DNA of 64,000 nucleotides from Rhodopirellula sp. SM50 (GTDB taxonomy: Bacteria > Planctomycetota > Planctomycetia > Pirellulales > Pirellulaceae), in contig NZ_NTFY01000060.1 in NCBI RefSeq assembly GCF_002289565.1, positions 62,001 to 126,000 on the forward strand, in the 5' to 3' direction. Made by a program: the position numbers and the translations under genes. Shown piece by piece: positions 15,001-20,858 of the stretch. The notes beneath the pieces are model-generated. The model saw only the letters and a program-made list of their open reading frames with translations, did not search any database and was not told the origin of the DNA. The number at the start of each line of letters is the position of its first letter. The first letter of the stretch is position 1.

Positions 15001-17869
15001 ATTCACTATTGACCAGCCCACCTCACTCCAATCGATTTCTGTGCATTGGGGTGACGGTGGCGACACGTTGCTCACAAGCGTGCAGCAATCTGTCTTACTA
15101 AGTGGTGGAGTCGTATCGATCGGCCATGCGTACGTCGACAACGGGGCGTATCACGTTGATGTCTCGCTAGAGAAAACTTCTGGTTTCATCTTTGACGTCG
15201 GATCCGCCAATGTTCGCGTGCACAACGTTGCTCCGACAGGAGTCCCCGCCAATGGTGGCACTGTCAGCGAAGGATCAACGGGAATCGTCAGAATCGATAA
15301 CGCGTCCGACGCATCGCCCGTCGATGCCACCAATTTGCTATACAGCTTTGATTTCAATAACGACGGCGACTTCACAGACACGGGTGAGATCATTCGTTCG
15401 CCTTCGTCATCGGCAACCGTTCCGTCAGTTTATCTTTCCGATGAAATGAACCGTGCGATCCGAATGAGGGTCGAAGACAAGGATGAAGGGTTCACGGACT
15501 ATTCGACCACGCTTGTCGTCAGCAACGTCGCGCCGACAGTACTCGTTGGCGATTCTGAATCGGTACCTCCCGGTATTCCATTCTCCAGAGCAATCGAAAT
15601 CGTTGATCCAGGCGTTGACACCTGGACAGTGCTGATCGATTGGAATGGTGACAACGACTTCCTGGACACCGAGGATCAGGCGGTCATAACGAACACTCGT
15701 CAACTGACACTCTCTCACATGTTCCCCGTGACGCTCGCAGGACAGACCATCGACGTGGGGGTCCAGGTCGATGATGGTGACGGTGGTGTTTCAGCGATTG
15801 AGTCGATTAGTATCGTCGTAACTGCTCCGGAACCGGAACTGGCGGTCGAGCAGTTTATTCCGAATCCGAGCGGGTTTGAAATCGTCTTGAATCAGCCGGC
15901 GGATCTTTCGAAGTTCAATCTCTACGACAGTGCGATCGGTGACCGTCAGATCACGTCGGCGGATCTTTGGATGACGGACGCCACAGGCAAACCCGTGCGA
16001 GGTTCGGTTACCTACGACCAAGCCAAGAGTACGCTTCTATTCATTATGTCGGGTGGAGTCCTTATTGACGACACCTACGCGGTTACCCTCTTCAGCGGCG
16101 CCGACTCAATCCTGTCGCTAGATGGGGGTCTACTCGATGGCAACGGAGATCAAAACACGGGCGATGACTTCACGACGAGCTTTGTTGTCAATCACAGCGG
16201 TTCGCGAATCGTCAGTATTGGTGACATCGTTCGTGCCGCCGACCAGCAAATCGATCTGACGCCCGCCGACGTGAACGACTTGGCGTTGCCGATTCGCATC
16301 AACGACGCGAACGGAGTTTTAAAAGTTGACGTTGACGTCGTCTATGCCCCTAGTCTGCTGGTTATTGAGTCGGTCACCAAGGCCGCTACTCTTCCGGCCG
16401 ATTGGTCAATCACGGTCGACAATGCCGAACCCGGTCGCCTTCGCCTGACCGCTTCGGGAACGACCGCCCTCTCGGGCTCGGATGTCGCAATCTATTCGTT
16501 GGCAGCCAAGGTCGCCAGCGATGCACCCTATGGTGCAAGCGGCGCAATCGAACTGGATGAGGTTAAGGTCAATGAAATGCAGATTCCAGCGATCGGCGAT
16601 ACGGCAATTCAGAAAGCGGTGCTGCTTGGGGATGCGACGGGAGATCGCACCTACAGTGGGCTGGATGCCGCATTGATCTCGCGGGTCGTCGCAGAATTGG
16701 ATTCTGGCTTCGAGGCCCATCCGTTGGTGGATCCCGATATCATCGCTGCGATCACCGGCGAACCTCTGTCAGGTCTCGATGCGTCCTTGTTGTCACGCGA
16801 GGTCGTTGACTTGTTTGTGCCTGAAATCCCCGCAATCCCCGCTGGACTATCAGCACTGGTTCAATCCGGGATCGATCCGACCGTAACTCTTTCCGATGTC
16901 ACGGCTACTCCGGGAGGTAAGGCGATCGTCCAGGCTGCCGTCGACCACGCTCAGACGGGACTGCTGGCATTCGACTTCCGCATCACCTACGACACCACAA
17001 AGCTTGATCTGGCGAGTTCGGATGTTCGCCTGGCAAGTGGGTTAGACAACTGGTCGCTCACGATAAGATCCGACGATGTGAACGGCGTTTTAATGGTCTC
17101 GGCATCCTCCACAACACCGATGATGGGATCAAACAGGGCGCTGCTGGAAATCGAATTCGACGTCGATAATGCTGCGACAGGGACCGCGTTCGTGACACTC
17201 GACACAGCGGCTCAGATGCCACAAGGAGCGACGATCAGCCGTCTCAACGAGGGTCGCCTTGAACTGACCGCCGTCAACAGCACGATTACCATTGAGGCCA
17301 CCGGGCCGATACCGGCGGTTGACCAAGTGACCGTCAACGACGGCACGGCTGGACGCTCGCAGGTGACGTCAGTCGATGTCGACTTCAATACCTTAGTTGA
17401 TCACCAAATGTTGCAATCGGCATTCCGTCTCACCAACCGTGACACGGGAACCGAGGTTGGGTTGCTCAATCTTTCGGCAGCCGACATTGCAGGAAAGACG
17501 GTGGTCACCATCACTTTTGGCGGCGCTTCGACGGCGCCCCGACGGGGAGTGGGTGTTCTTGGCGACTCGCTGGTTGATGGAAATTACCGATTAGCCGTTC
17601 TTGCTAGCCAAATCCGATCAGCCGGCGGCAAGCAAATGGCAGCAGACTTTGTGTTCGGTGAACAAGCCACCGACGCATTCTTCCGTCTGTTAGGCGACAC
17701 CGATGGCGATCGCGACGTGGACGGCCAGGACTACGGTCGTTTCGGCTTGAGCTTCTTAAAGTCTTCTGATGACGAGGGCTACAACCCGCAGTTGGACTCC
17801 GATGGCGATGGAGACGTGGATGGTCAGGACTATGGGCGATTTGGTCTCAATTTCTTACGAAGACTGTGA
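5..17869 (+). CDS. Giant multi-domain secreted adhesin-like protein (5' end outside window)
   Basis: At least 5954 residues. The frame is open to the left edge, so start and signal peptide are not seen. Visible modules, approximate residues: eight FG-GAP-like Dx[DN]xDG loops (6, 505, 602, 727, 808, 889, 965, 1043); seven NxxGxxAF-type repeats (78-430); a short RTX-like GGxGND stretch (1394-1423); LRRs (1493-1676, 1838-1873); a golvesin-like domain (1673-1835); a DUF7948-like domain (1949-2169); seven SBBP propeller blades (2172-2588); two cadherin-like units (2591-2789); an SdrD-B-like unit (2794-2861); LamG (2864-3079); ten Calx-beta-like units (3235-4460) with a second golvesin-like domain; about nine ELWxxDGT repeats (4464-4879); a Tandem-95-like unit; PKD-like units; cohesin, dockerin and cohesin (5399-5756); and a C-terminal dockerin-like pair of DxDGDxDGQD loops (5896-5954). 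This is probably a surface or matrix protein for adhesion or polysaccharide contact. The domain calls are by eye. Its ligand is unknown. Confidence 0.9.
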   Translation: MPAGDINQDGLDDFVLSDVGGYGRENMIVFGGNQSGSELPLVAPYAQRIENPVSYSFTEIASTRQSFSSFDDIHVSINEFGEVAFNAEFETRDPVAPTGAGIFVGDGGPARRVFATSSTDVYLDEWSSINDLGDAVYTQYIDVAGSRIGASIDGDYALLASSFETSWDSFASAQINHDRWVAFWAESWDGSDLSHYILGRPATESGAAWTYYAHSTTPDDQTTNFSWFSPNFALNNDGTVAFVANDHANASGVYISQGTSDPVNQDAVITQIALETNFDVGPTTQVRLRDPSINDRGSVVFTAEHFDNPEYYDTVYAQSDSSLVEVPSLEHGFDSASGASIDDFGGVAFGASMDDGTWAVFAGGHETRDRLFVANGLAQHDTIQSFASPLLAIYSLAANDTGQIAFALRFADGEVLYRADPLATPLLPLGNISGQGGADLARVNGERWRSFTASEIIPVYRSNQVFLADEGIPDFEQADAVLNPVRRDGPDSGFDRPYLIGPAGDVDGDGIADYVLADHGSGNAYVYLGADLREEVTQDGNTQRMQSPERFSVNDFATPLPVAEQINVDSDQFWVTTKLTDAPTLEGDIADGRLSNSMGIGDFNEDGYEDFLIASETNSYVFFGPVALDRLSNIADRADVIVDVQSIGRPATRMGNVDGLAGDDLVFVSPESINVFFGSRTLFDGDSPAPRVWDASLSGGNSFRQSIDIVDYTSSDFTPEVNSAVLNWDGDGFDDLLLMFPEGLDYGIGTVHAAIASGSAVKDGLTGENSYFPIWDDISDLQSLGGTTFNAYVKYPGNHRVDGLVPGDINGDGLDDVILVDPGYATLQHPQYTQVTVDYGRAYTFLGRTSPTIAELDELWLDRSDNNFPTSDIIYQGLDFASDAWSLGDYNRDGYDDFAIGRANEDLWADHPGAFVFHGSDDYSVPTDGSITPSSEADLYIRRVDPAQLAIGVSLSGDLSFTTGDWNADGEIDLAVGAPQQILLNGEGDVLTANEQGQVHVFWSINDLGQNLVLSQSASLSHSIFAGDEPTEMAGTLPWTSDIDVNGDGVSDLFVGAANVDVYSGSLIKQQAGKIYALSGSRLRSSLPSDGVISLANASIPGFGGILAADGPAAIVREDRSETADDYTLRVDDADRWYRFTTVGDGLPGDQIVISPFPTPASELWPTAVTGTLLPDGTPSPGMLNVGGPNNTIVVMEFDLATWAPPSVLTNLWNNPDLLENAWLPLDVLLVNPGDLASLKFELLDRRGDGTIDFNDLDDDGVIIDPIDFTQAMRDRLRHRQTEFVFRISLDPNSGAELQIFDPIYHPTLGTGLNLTVSEFGVLGDLYDDRGARLKQGQSVVDLRGVPAGTYYLNVYNSSSGPDDEPLPVSQRLPFRLEIMPPKSGATLYKPDRDEIHGGQGNDVLVGDDDLDRLFGDGGRDGFIAQPIEVRGYESTIDFQAGGNDWPGSEAETLSRKTLDKVVDFDSLEPAVATAVIDQLGIKSTQLGVFARPIYVSDLAQIVSLDLSDTADPLDLSFGTGAEHLTNLLSLNLSDSNGVNLSGLLRQPSAGDEFPYGAGQLKTLLADRAGLSDGHIAELGVLHNLEHLSLSDNTSITALQPLDGLEELMYLDASDNAIVELGLASGSANLQYAYLEDNQIDDVSPLSSLPSLRRLDLRNNQVSGIEALLGQTIIDNGDLGFEEQGDGWTGNWNPHAFESDYRILPGPLTIVTDGQGKRSNRVNYTLTSLAADTYDVLATWPMHESRTREASYTLQVTDGSGADITESILPFGTSRTFNQRLRPDEQLIGGNDPRELAGHPWVVVTRVTIPENSTLSVTLTGEDDGNLAADGVRLERRVLPKLDRLDLGGNPLDAAAHEYIIPGLQNALHGRPGDYPALVDDPATPFTEGLFYDTPIIWLAPSQADSGASPSFTASDAVRSDPEPNVNSHQVDSDAPTVSQAVQTLALYPALFIENQGQWPNDSVRYAFFGSGANVLHTDTGPVFQLFKPDAEEDSSLLTDVLGSVDVPAAQLEGFELRVQFEGANDVLPTGINRSPAVNHYYVGDPANWHSGVSTYQTVSYPQIYEGIDLFTWGRPDNLKYEFKVSPGADHREIQVSYEGSTKLWIDDDGALHIETEDGELVDSAPYVYQTVDGQTRDIAAAFQLVDDDTITFQILGRYDSSEELIIDPILDWSTYVGGSSADYGYDIAVDGAGNAFLTGQTNSAGWGTLGSHNGHYDAFVTRVSSGGSPLWSAYLGGTSFDSGRGIALDASNNVFVTGFTGSAGWTSTGSHEGLYDAFVAKLNENGGLLWSRYVGGDSDDYGHDIATDSAGNALVAGETKSSEWGENSYKGGTSDGFVAKISSNGGLLWGSYVGGNSFDEANGIAVDASNNLLVAGSTGSYGWTSIGSHSGGSWDAFASKLNSGGGVIWSTYLGGSSVDYGESIAADSVGNVLISGSTYSSGWVTGGYDTQIGGGNDAFVVKLNSAGGHAWSSYLGGESGEFGYDITVDRDDSVFVTGSSSSAGWGTIGSFNGGSSDAFIAKLGTNGDQHWSTYLGGASYDVGHGIATDNSSNAFVTGQTNSSSWVSNGTYQGGNSDAFVAKILANAEPPTDVSLGNQVIPEAQPVQTLIGTFSTTDGDLPFDSHTYQLVTGSGDTDNALFSIPSGTNELRNATVLSYANQPTYSIRVRSTDQGGLVREEQFTISLLAYPNELALSSTSLMESQPAGAIVGSFVTTDPDNTPGSHVIEFVSGAGDADNARFAIESGTNDLQTAAILDHETQATYSIRVQATDPDGLSIERVFAIDAIDLEGQISGIKWLDLNGDGNRNSTLPGSQGYEPPLEGWEIYIDENRDGSFTTGEPVTATDYLGNYRFDPLPPVVPPTAYWPLDETVGDKAFSAVGNALTGDVSNGTWNETGQIGGAMEFNGTDTFIEITDGNLIAPGADDWSFSAWLKTDETSLNPGESLYHQTLYADQGVDPGDAVIISIVGDRVQTEFRSSTPVGGDTVASLAGTTVILPNTWYHLTVVRNESTVTQHVNGVVDATDSAAALANVNTADGGSPRIGGRADLADWYFDGLIDDVQIFPYALSATEVFAADHIWTVSEVLLPHSVVKSNNHPTTMIGSAESSFSDVEFGNFRVVTNGDDRRLSVSQLAGLGGTIYDPDAADGHNLTASWEITKEGDAGFGTWSDSPTLAFTEDAETGVWSSDASPSTDFSPPSPGVYLVDLNVTDHDDDQRTYSDSFRIYVAEDAVHPITLSRESDQIQEGGEATYLVSLSRPPATETSVTVRRVSGDTDINLVDPQPLVFTSDTWGTAQTIRIAVDRDSDTTNDTAVFEAYASGWEALPFLVREIDQQRQFLVSKNSIVVPEGGLESLQIKLSGPPDADVQVAISPMVSDIDLVIASSPLTIPKAEWDQWHTIEVASPQNDLNAIDAEVTFLITADQWATESFTAREDDDDQMILADAAFIEIGETGEAVWRIKLKAEPAQDVEVAISGMIPPFEMHEYAPLTFTPQDWFVEQDVRFRSLSDEDTRDNIVTATASAAGWQSSSVQLTQHDDDRVLLTDLAEYSVAEGGETTVGLRLLAPPNRDSNVVVSTLLEGDSDFAIVPTPALTFTSANWSRFQYVTITASEDTDAHESSGTLRFSATNWEDVSVELTEVDNDRIIDVSSQAITVGEGGQVSFDVSLSAMPANDVTVTVGWLDGDGDVAVEGDGQLTFTTTNYDLGQAVTIIAAQDSNIIDDLTLLSLSADGWQTTTIQVTEQDDRIALDVTSVEEQLVENGHLEISLRLKESPLGDTTVTTSISAGQELAELIAGETLVFTPDDWSDYQTVIIRGIDDEDILDGTATLSINVDLAGAIPLSKDILVKDDDFGIVVESAEDDLEGGLASGRHGSLTSVSGEIALPIEEGREVSYQVRLKGKPSQQTTVQFVWAGGNPAITLTEGATLTFPAEQWDSPQIVRWFADADSDFLDGQAAFEVLFNSAALPTLDITAVDTDRRLMLSANSISIDESGNETVTLTMPQAPSKEIRVNLSVVGDSDIRITSDPVITFSPQDWSSPRVITLAADEDSDAVDGNATLLAETGIWSETEGWVETDGWRSVWATVDEIENDQAQLVVIPPVVSETSEAGVTVEVQVSLSSQPLSTVTIPLLLSDTSEGSLSNSVLRFTPTDWSAPQTVRVAGRDDHIDDDDVPFELQIGPAISLSREYHGLVADAISFVNRDDDTAGASVSGANGLFTTEAGGGARFYIALDAQPIPQQLPVIDDSSVSFATVGAWSSVSGGGGHSNNYHRHEPSAQPGLATWSIGGLVPGVYDVLTTWRPADDLSRSAEYRLYTSSEELAGSDEPTVARRNQRQVPSGSMMAGVAWSRLGSFAIAGADARIELTSDDDSAVVADAVRLVRRDVTIPLSLSDHSEASLSKDSLTFTDSDWNVPQLVSVTGLSDGLDDGDVVYTVITGTASSGDSAFDSVVNPVDVNIVNIDINPSNGGGRLPENLTKVGDRLFFSAYDPLHGRELWISDRVTGAQTLKDIHPGTASSSPRHFQQVADDVYFSAYHPQYGRELWISDATEAGTQLVADLRDGPGHSRPEDLADVAGVLYFTADSGEGRQLWRADPVSGAVLVNLPDATAPDPAELTAVGETLFFIASSDLLGRELWRLSPSGSAEVIDIAIGSASSGVESLTATANRLFFAADDGFDGAELWTITVDGGPHQIDINEGIASSSPRDLVAIGESLYFAAFDPLSGFELWTSDGTDEGTLMVHDINPVSSSYPNSMTSLGTDVFFVADDGVSGFELWATDGTAIGTRRVEDINAGVASSFPNELVESGGLIYFTAFTSERGVEVWSSDGTSAETKVIRDIYDGANGSMPTDLLPGSLFFQADDGLTGLDVWTNDELGTHRLSITKNDQFHLDEETLEVSLDVLANDDPGTTIVGVDQNSNGGSVRVAADGKTLIYTRERSFFGTKVITYTVTDGTGVDQATAYLNVTASAGVNAAGAGENEFGIANVDESQFDNYQLNLSEFTIDQPTSLQSISVHWGDGGDTLLTSVQQSVLLSGGVVSIGHAYVDNGAYHVDVSLEKTSGFIFDVGSANVRVHNVAPTGVPANGGTVSEGSTGIVRIDNASDASPVDATNLLYSFDFNNDGDFTDTGEIIRSPSSSATVPSVYLSDEMNRAIRMRVEDKDEGFTDYSTTLVVSNVAPTVLVGDSESVPPGIPFSRAIEIVDPGVDTWTVLIDWNGDNDFLDTEDQAVITNTRQLTLSHMFPVTLAGQTIDVGVQVDDGDGGVSAIESISIVVTAPEPELAVEQFIPNPSGFEIVLNQPADLSKFNLYDSAIGDRQITSADLWMTDATGKPVRGSVTYDQAKSTLLFIMSGGVLIDDTYAVTLFSGADSILSLDGGLLDGNGDQNTGDDFTTSFVVNHSGSRIVSIGDIVRAADQQIDLTPADVNDLALPIRINDANGVLKVDVDVVYAPSLLVIESVTKAATLPADWSITVDNAEPGRLRLTASGTTALSGSDVAIYSLAAKVASDAPYGASGAIELDEVKVNEMQIPAIGDTAIQKAVLLGDATGDRTYSGLDAALISRVVAELDSGFEAHPLVDPDIIAAITGEPLSGLDASLLSREVVDLFVPEIPAIPAGLSALVQSGIDPTVTLSDVTATPGGKAIVQAAVDHAQTGLLAFDFRITYDTTKLDLASSDVRLASGLDNWSLTIRSDDVNGVLMVSASSTTPMMGSNRALLEIEFDVDNAATGTAFVTLDTAAQMPQGATISRLNEGRLELTAVNSTITIEATGPIPAVDQVTVNDGTAGRSQVTSVDVDFNTLVDHQMLQSAFRLTNRDTGTEVGLLNLSAADIAGKTVVTITFGGASTAPRRGVGVLGDSLVDGNYRLAVLASQIRSAGGKQMAADFVFGEQATDAFFRLLGDTDGDRDVDGQDYGRFGLSFLKSSDDEGYNPQLDSDGDGDVDGQDYGRFGLNFLRRL

Positions 17870-18237
17870 GTCTGAATCCATCGCCAGAGAGCATCCGGTC
17901 GCGCTGAATTACGAGTCACATTTGTGCTGCACGTGGATTGCAGATTTAGAGTTTCGTGCTCAATACTTCACCAACTTAGCGATCGACCGCGATGGCCAGT
18001 CAGTGGGACGATACTGGAGTACTGAAAGTAAATTTGGTTACGTTCCCAATTTCTACCAAACGCGACAGACACGCCCCTGAGTGCTTTCGAGCAGGTAGCA
18101 TTACAATTCAGGAAATTCATCAGGCAGTCGACTCCTCGCCATCGGAGTTTTGTTGACGGCGGATTGGGCTTCGGTGACAATGCAGGGCCTCTCAAGACCG
18201 CACACCGCGACGTGCTCCCCCACACAGGAACCCCACC
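17870..18237. other. Intergenic, no gene seen
   Basis: There are 368 bases between the giant gene and the sulfatase. I see no convincing gene, tRNA, strong hairpin or repeat shared with the rest of the window. The last bases contain AGGAA, seven bases before the TTG start of the sulfatase, which acts as its ribosome binding site. A promoter for the sulfatase is expected here but I cannot place boxes with confidence. Confidence 0.5.
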
Positions 18238-20130
18238 TTGTCTTCGATTCGCTTTAATTCGCTCAAACATTTTTCCACCAGATCACCCTGGGCCATCGTG
18301 TTCGCCTGCTTGCTGGCGATCGCGGGCGTCGGCGATGTCGCCGGGGCAACGGAGCGGCCGAACATCTTGTGGATCACCAGCGAGGACAACGGCATCTCCT
18401 GGGTCAGCTGCTACGGCGGCACCAACGCGCAGACGCCGGCGATCGACCAACTGGCCAAAGAAGGATTTCGCTACACGCATTGCTTTGACAACGCCGCCGT
18501 CTGCGCTCCGACCCGCTCCTGCTGGATCACCGGCATGTATGCAATCTCCAACGGCACCCAGCCGATGCGCAGCCGCAACGAAATCCCGCACGACAAGATC
18601 AAGTACTACCCCGACCTGTTACGCCAAGCCGGTTATCACACGTCCAATCCCGGCAAGACCGATTACAACATCGGCGGTCGTGGCGACAAAGAGTGCTGGG
18701 ACTTCAAAGGCGCCAAAGGCAAGTCCCAATACGGTTGGAAACATCGGAAACCGGGACAGCCGTTCTTTGCCGTCGTCAACTTTACGGACAGTCACGAAAG
18801 TCGAGCCCACGGAGGCGTCGAAAACACCAAGAACGATCCGGCTGAGATGAAGCTGTTTTCTTACCATCCGGATCTACCTGTCATCCGCAAGAATTATGCG
18901 AAGTACGCCGACGCGGTCGAGAACATGGATCGCAAGGTCCATGACACGCTCGAAGAACTCAAAAAAGACGGCCTCTACGACGACACGATCATCATTTACA
19001 ACTCCGACCACGGCGGCGTGATGGCGCGGAGCAAACGGTTCCTTTATTCCAGCGGCGTTCATTGCCCGCTGGTCGTCAGGATTCCGGAGAAATGGAAACA
19101 GTTTTATCCGGCTGAAAAACCCGGCATGACGGTGGACCGAATCGTCAGTTTCGTCGACATGCCTAAAACCTGGCTCAGTCTGGCCGGTGCGACAATTCCC
19201 GAACAATTCCAAGGCACCATCTTTCTGGGCGACGGCACCGAACCGGCGCCGAAGTATCACCTCGGTTTCCGTGAACGCGCCGACGAACGATTGGACAATG
19301 TGCGTCTGATGCGTGACGAGCGTTTCGCCTATCACAAGAACTACATGCCCTACGCACCCGCCGGACAACATCTGGCGTACCTTTGGAAAGCGCCCCTGAC
19401 ACCGGCCTGGGAACAGCACCACCGCGAAGGCAAGACCGACGCCATCACCGGGCGATTTTTCCGCCCCCGTGTCTCCGAAGAGTTTTACGACACCGAGGCC
19501 GATTTCGACAACGTCCACAACTTGATCGACGCTCCCGAGCACCAACCGAAGATCAACGAGCTGAAGCAGGCCTTGCGGGCCAAGCAATTGGAACTGCGAG
19601 ACTCGGGATTGATGCCCGAAAAAATGCGTGATCGTCGCGCCGCGGCCAACGACATGACGCTCTACGAAATGGTGCGGGACGAATCGCTGTACCCGTTGGA
19701 AAAATACTTAGACGCCGCCGACGTGGCGCTCGCCCGGGACAAAGGCCAGTTGCAAACGTTTGTCAATCAAATGACCGATTCTGACGAGGCGCTGCGTTGG
19801 TGGGCGGTCGTTGGAATCCACCTGCTGGGCGACGACGCCCGCCCCGCCGCGGCCGACTTGGAGCGTGCATTGCAAGACGATGCCCACGAAGTCCGCATGA
19901 TGGCCGCTTGGACGTTGATCAATCTGGGGCAAAAAGACCAAGGGCTCGCCTGCCTGGACGAATTGCTGTTCCAAGGTACGAACAACGAAACGATGCTCGA
20001 AAACGTCATCGACTGGATCGGCGAGCCCGCTCTTCCGCTGGTCAAGAAGTACATCGACCAGGGCAGGACGCGGCAAGGCAAATACGGCATCGGGATCTTC
20101 GGCCGCATCGCCGAACTGCAGGGCTGGTGA
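18238..20130 (+). CDS. Secreted sulfatase with C-terminal HEAT-like repeats
   Basis: A 630-residue arylsulfatase-type enzyme expected to hydrolyse sulfate esters outside the cytoplasm. A TTG start is chosen because AGGAA lies seven bases upstream and a signal peptide follows at once (hydrophobic stretch about 19-37). The sulfatase signature C-A-P-T-R is at residues 89-93, so Cys89 would become formylglycine. D50 and N51 and the later N-S-D-H-G-G stretch fit the metal site. After the sulfatase fold, the last 120 residues look like HEAT repeats, common in planctomycete sulfatases. The substrate cannot be told from sequence; neighbouring PSD1/DUF1501 genes suggest sulfated polysaccharide use. 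The last 31 codons (with stop) are duplicated downstream in a 413-bp tandem repeat. Confidence 0.92.
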   Translation: MSSIRFNSLKHFSTRSPWAIVFACLLAIAGVGDVAGATERPNILWITSEDNGISWVSCYGGTNAQTPAIDQLAKEGFRYTHCFDNAAVCAPTRSCWITGMYAISNGTQPMRSRNEIPHDKIKYYPDLLRQAGYHTSNPGKTDYNIGGRGDKECWDFKGAKGKSQYGWKHRKPGQPFFAVVNFTDSHESRAHGGVENTKNDPAEMKLFSYHPDLPVIRKNYAKYADAVENMDRKVHDTLEELKKDGLYDDTIIIYNSDHGGVMARSKRFLYSSGVHCPLVVRIPEKWKQFYPAEKPGMTVDRIVSFVDMPKTWLSLAGATIPEQFQGTIFLGDGTEPAPKYHLGFRERADERLDNVRLMRDERFAYHKNYMPYAPAGQHLAYLWKAPLTPAWEQHHREGKTDAITGRFFRPRVSEEFYDTEADFDNVHNLIDAPEHQPKINELKQALRAKQLELRDSGLMPEKMRDRRAAANDMTLYEMVRDESLYPLEKYLDAADVALARDKGQLQTFVNQMTDSDEALRWWAVVGIHLLGDDARPAAADLERALQDDAHEVRMMAAWTLINLGQKDQGLACLDELLFQGTNNETMLENVIDWIGEPALPLVKKYIDQGRTRQGKYGIGIFGRIAELQGW

Positions 20131-20446
20131 GAACGCGGAACGATGGCAGAAAAATGGTGCGTCCGTTGGACGACAGGGGATTGGTCAAAAAATTTGCTGG
20201 TCAAAAAATGAAGAGTTCCGTCAGGTGGAGGCAGATATTCTTCATCGGGAACCCCAACGAGACAATGAATCGACAACTGCGGTTCAGCACGGCCTTCGCG
20301 GTTGCCTCCCATTGATTCACTCGTACTCGGGTGCTGCGTCTCTTTTCTTATTTTTTGACCAACCAATTTTTTGACCAACGTTCTTGCTAAATCGATCGCG
20401 CCGAACAACACCGAGATCAAATAAAACCCCTTTCCCCTTTTTGAAC
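20037..20446. repeat. 413-bp tandem duplication, copy 1
   Basis: This is the first of two adjacent direct copies with a period of 413 bases. It covers the last 30 codons and stop of the sulfatase and then about 316 bases of non-coding DNA. Inside are a pair of inverted 30-base arms made of TGGTCAAAAAAT half-sites (20182-20211 and 20348-20378). At its end is the motif ACCCCTTTCCCCTTTT (20426-20441), which is also found around the transposase near 51.2-52.0 kb. I count seven differences from copy 2 in about 410 bases. Confidence 0.95.
20182..20378. repeat. Paired half-site palindrome (family A), copy 1
   Basis: The left arm holds two TGGTCAAAAAAT half-sites 16 bases apart, and the right arm holds two ATTTTTTGACCA half-sites 16 bases apart. 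The arms are inverted with about 136 bases between. The same pattern recurs at 20595-20791 (through the tandem duplication) and at 60962-61056, where the spacer is only 36 bases and unrelated. Confidence 0.8.
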
Positions 20447-20449
20447 CTC

Positions 20450-20543
20450 GCTGGTCAAGAAGTACATCGACCAGGGCAGAACGCGGCAAGGCAAATACGG
20501 CATCGGGATCTTCGGCCGCATCGCCGAACTTCAGGGCTGGTGA
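20450..20543 (+). pseudogene. Remnant of the sulfatase 3' end
   Basis: Copy 2 of the tandem repeat carries the last 30 sulfatase codons (from LVKKYIDQGR to AELQGW) plus the stop. It has no start or upstream part. Its two substitutions relative to the intact gene (AGG to AGA, CTG to CTT) are both synonymous. It is a non-functional fragment made by the duplication. Confidence 0.85.
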
Positions 20544-20594
20544 GAACGCGGAAGGATGGCAGAAAAATGGTGCGTCCGTTGGACGACAGGGGCT

Positions 20595-20791
20595 TGGTCA
20601 AAAAATTTGCTGGTCAAAAAATGAAGAGTTCCGTCAGGTGGAGGCAGATATTCTTCATCGGGAACCCCAACGAGACAATGAATCGACAACTGCGGTTCAG
20701 CACGGCCTTCGCGGTTGCCTCCCATTGATTCACTCGTACTCGGGTGCTGCGTCTCTTTTCTTATTTTTTGACCAACCAATTTTTTGACCAA
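20595..20791. repeat. Paired half-site palindrome (family A), copy 2
   Basis: This is identical in layout to 20182-20378 because it lies in the second unit of the tandem duplication. It has two TGGTCAAAAAAT half-sites and an inverted pair downstream, each pair with a 16-base period. Confidence 0.8.
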
Positions 20792-20858
20792 CGTTCTTGC
20801 TCATTTGATCGCGCCGAACAACACCGAGATCAAATAAAACCCCTTTCCCCTTTTTGAA

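Noticed and set aside
17870-18237. tRNA or small RNA gene before the sulfatase
   Set aside because: No cloverleaf arms, no TTCGAAT-type loop and no strong hairpin could be found.
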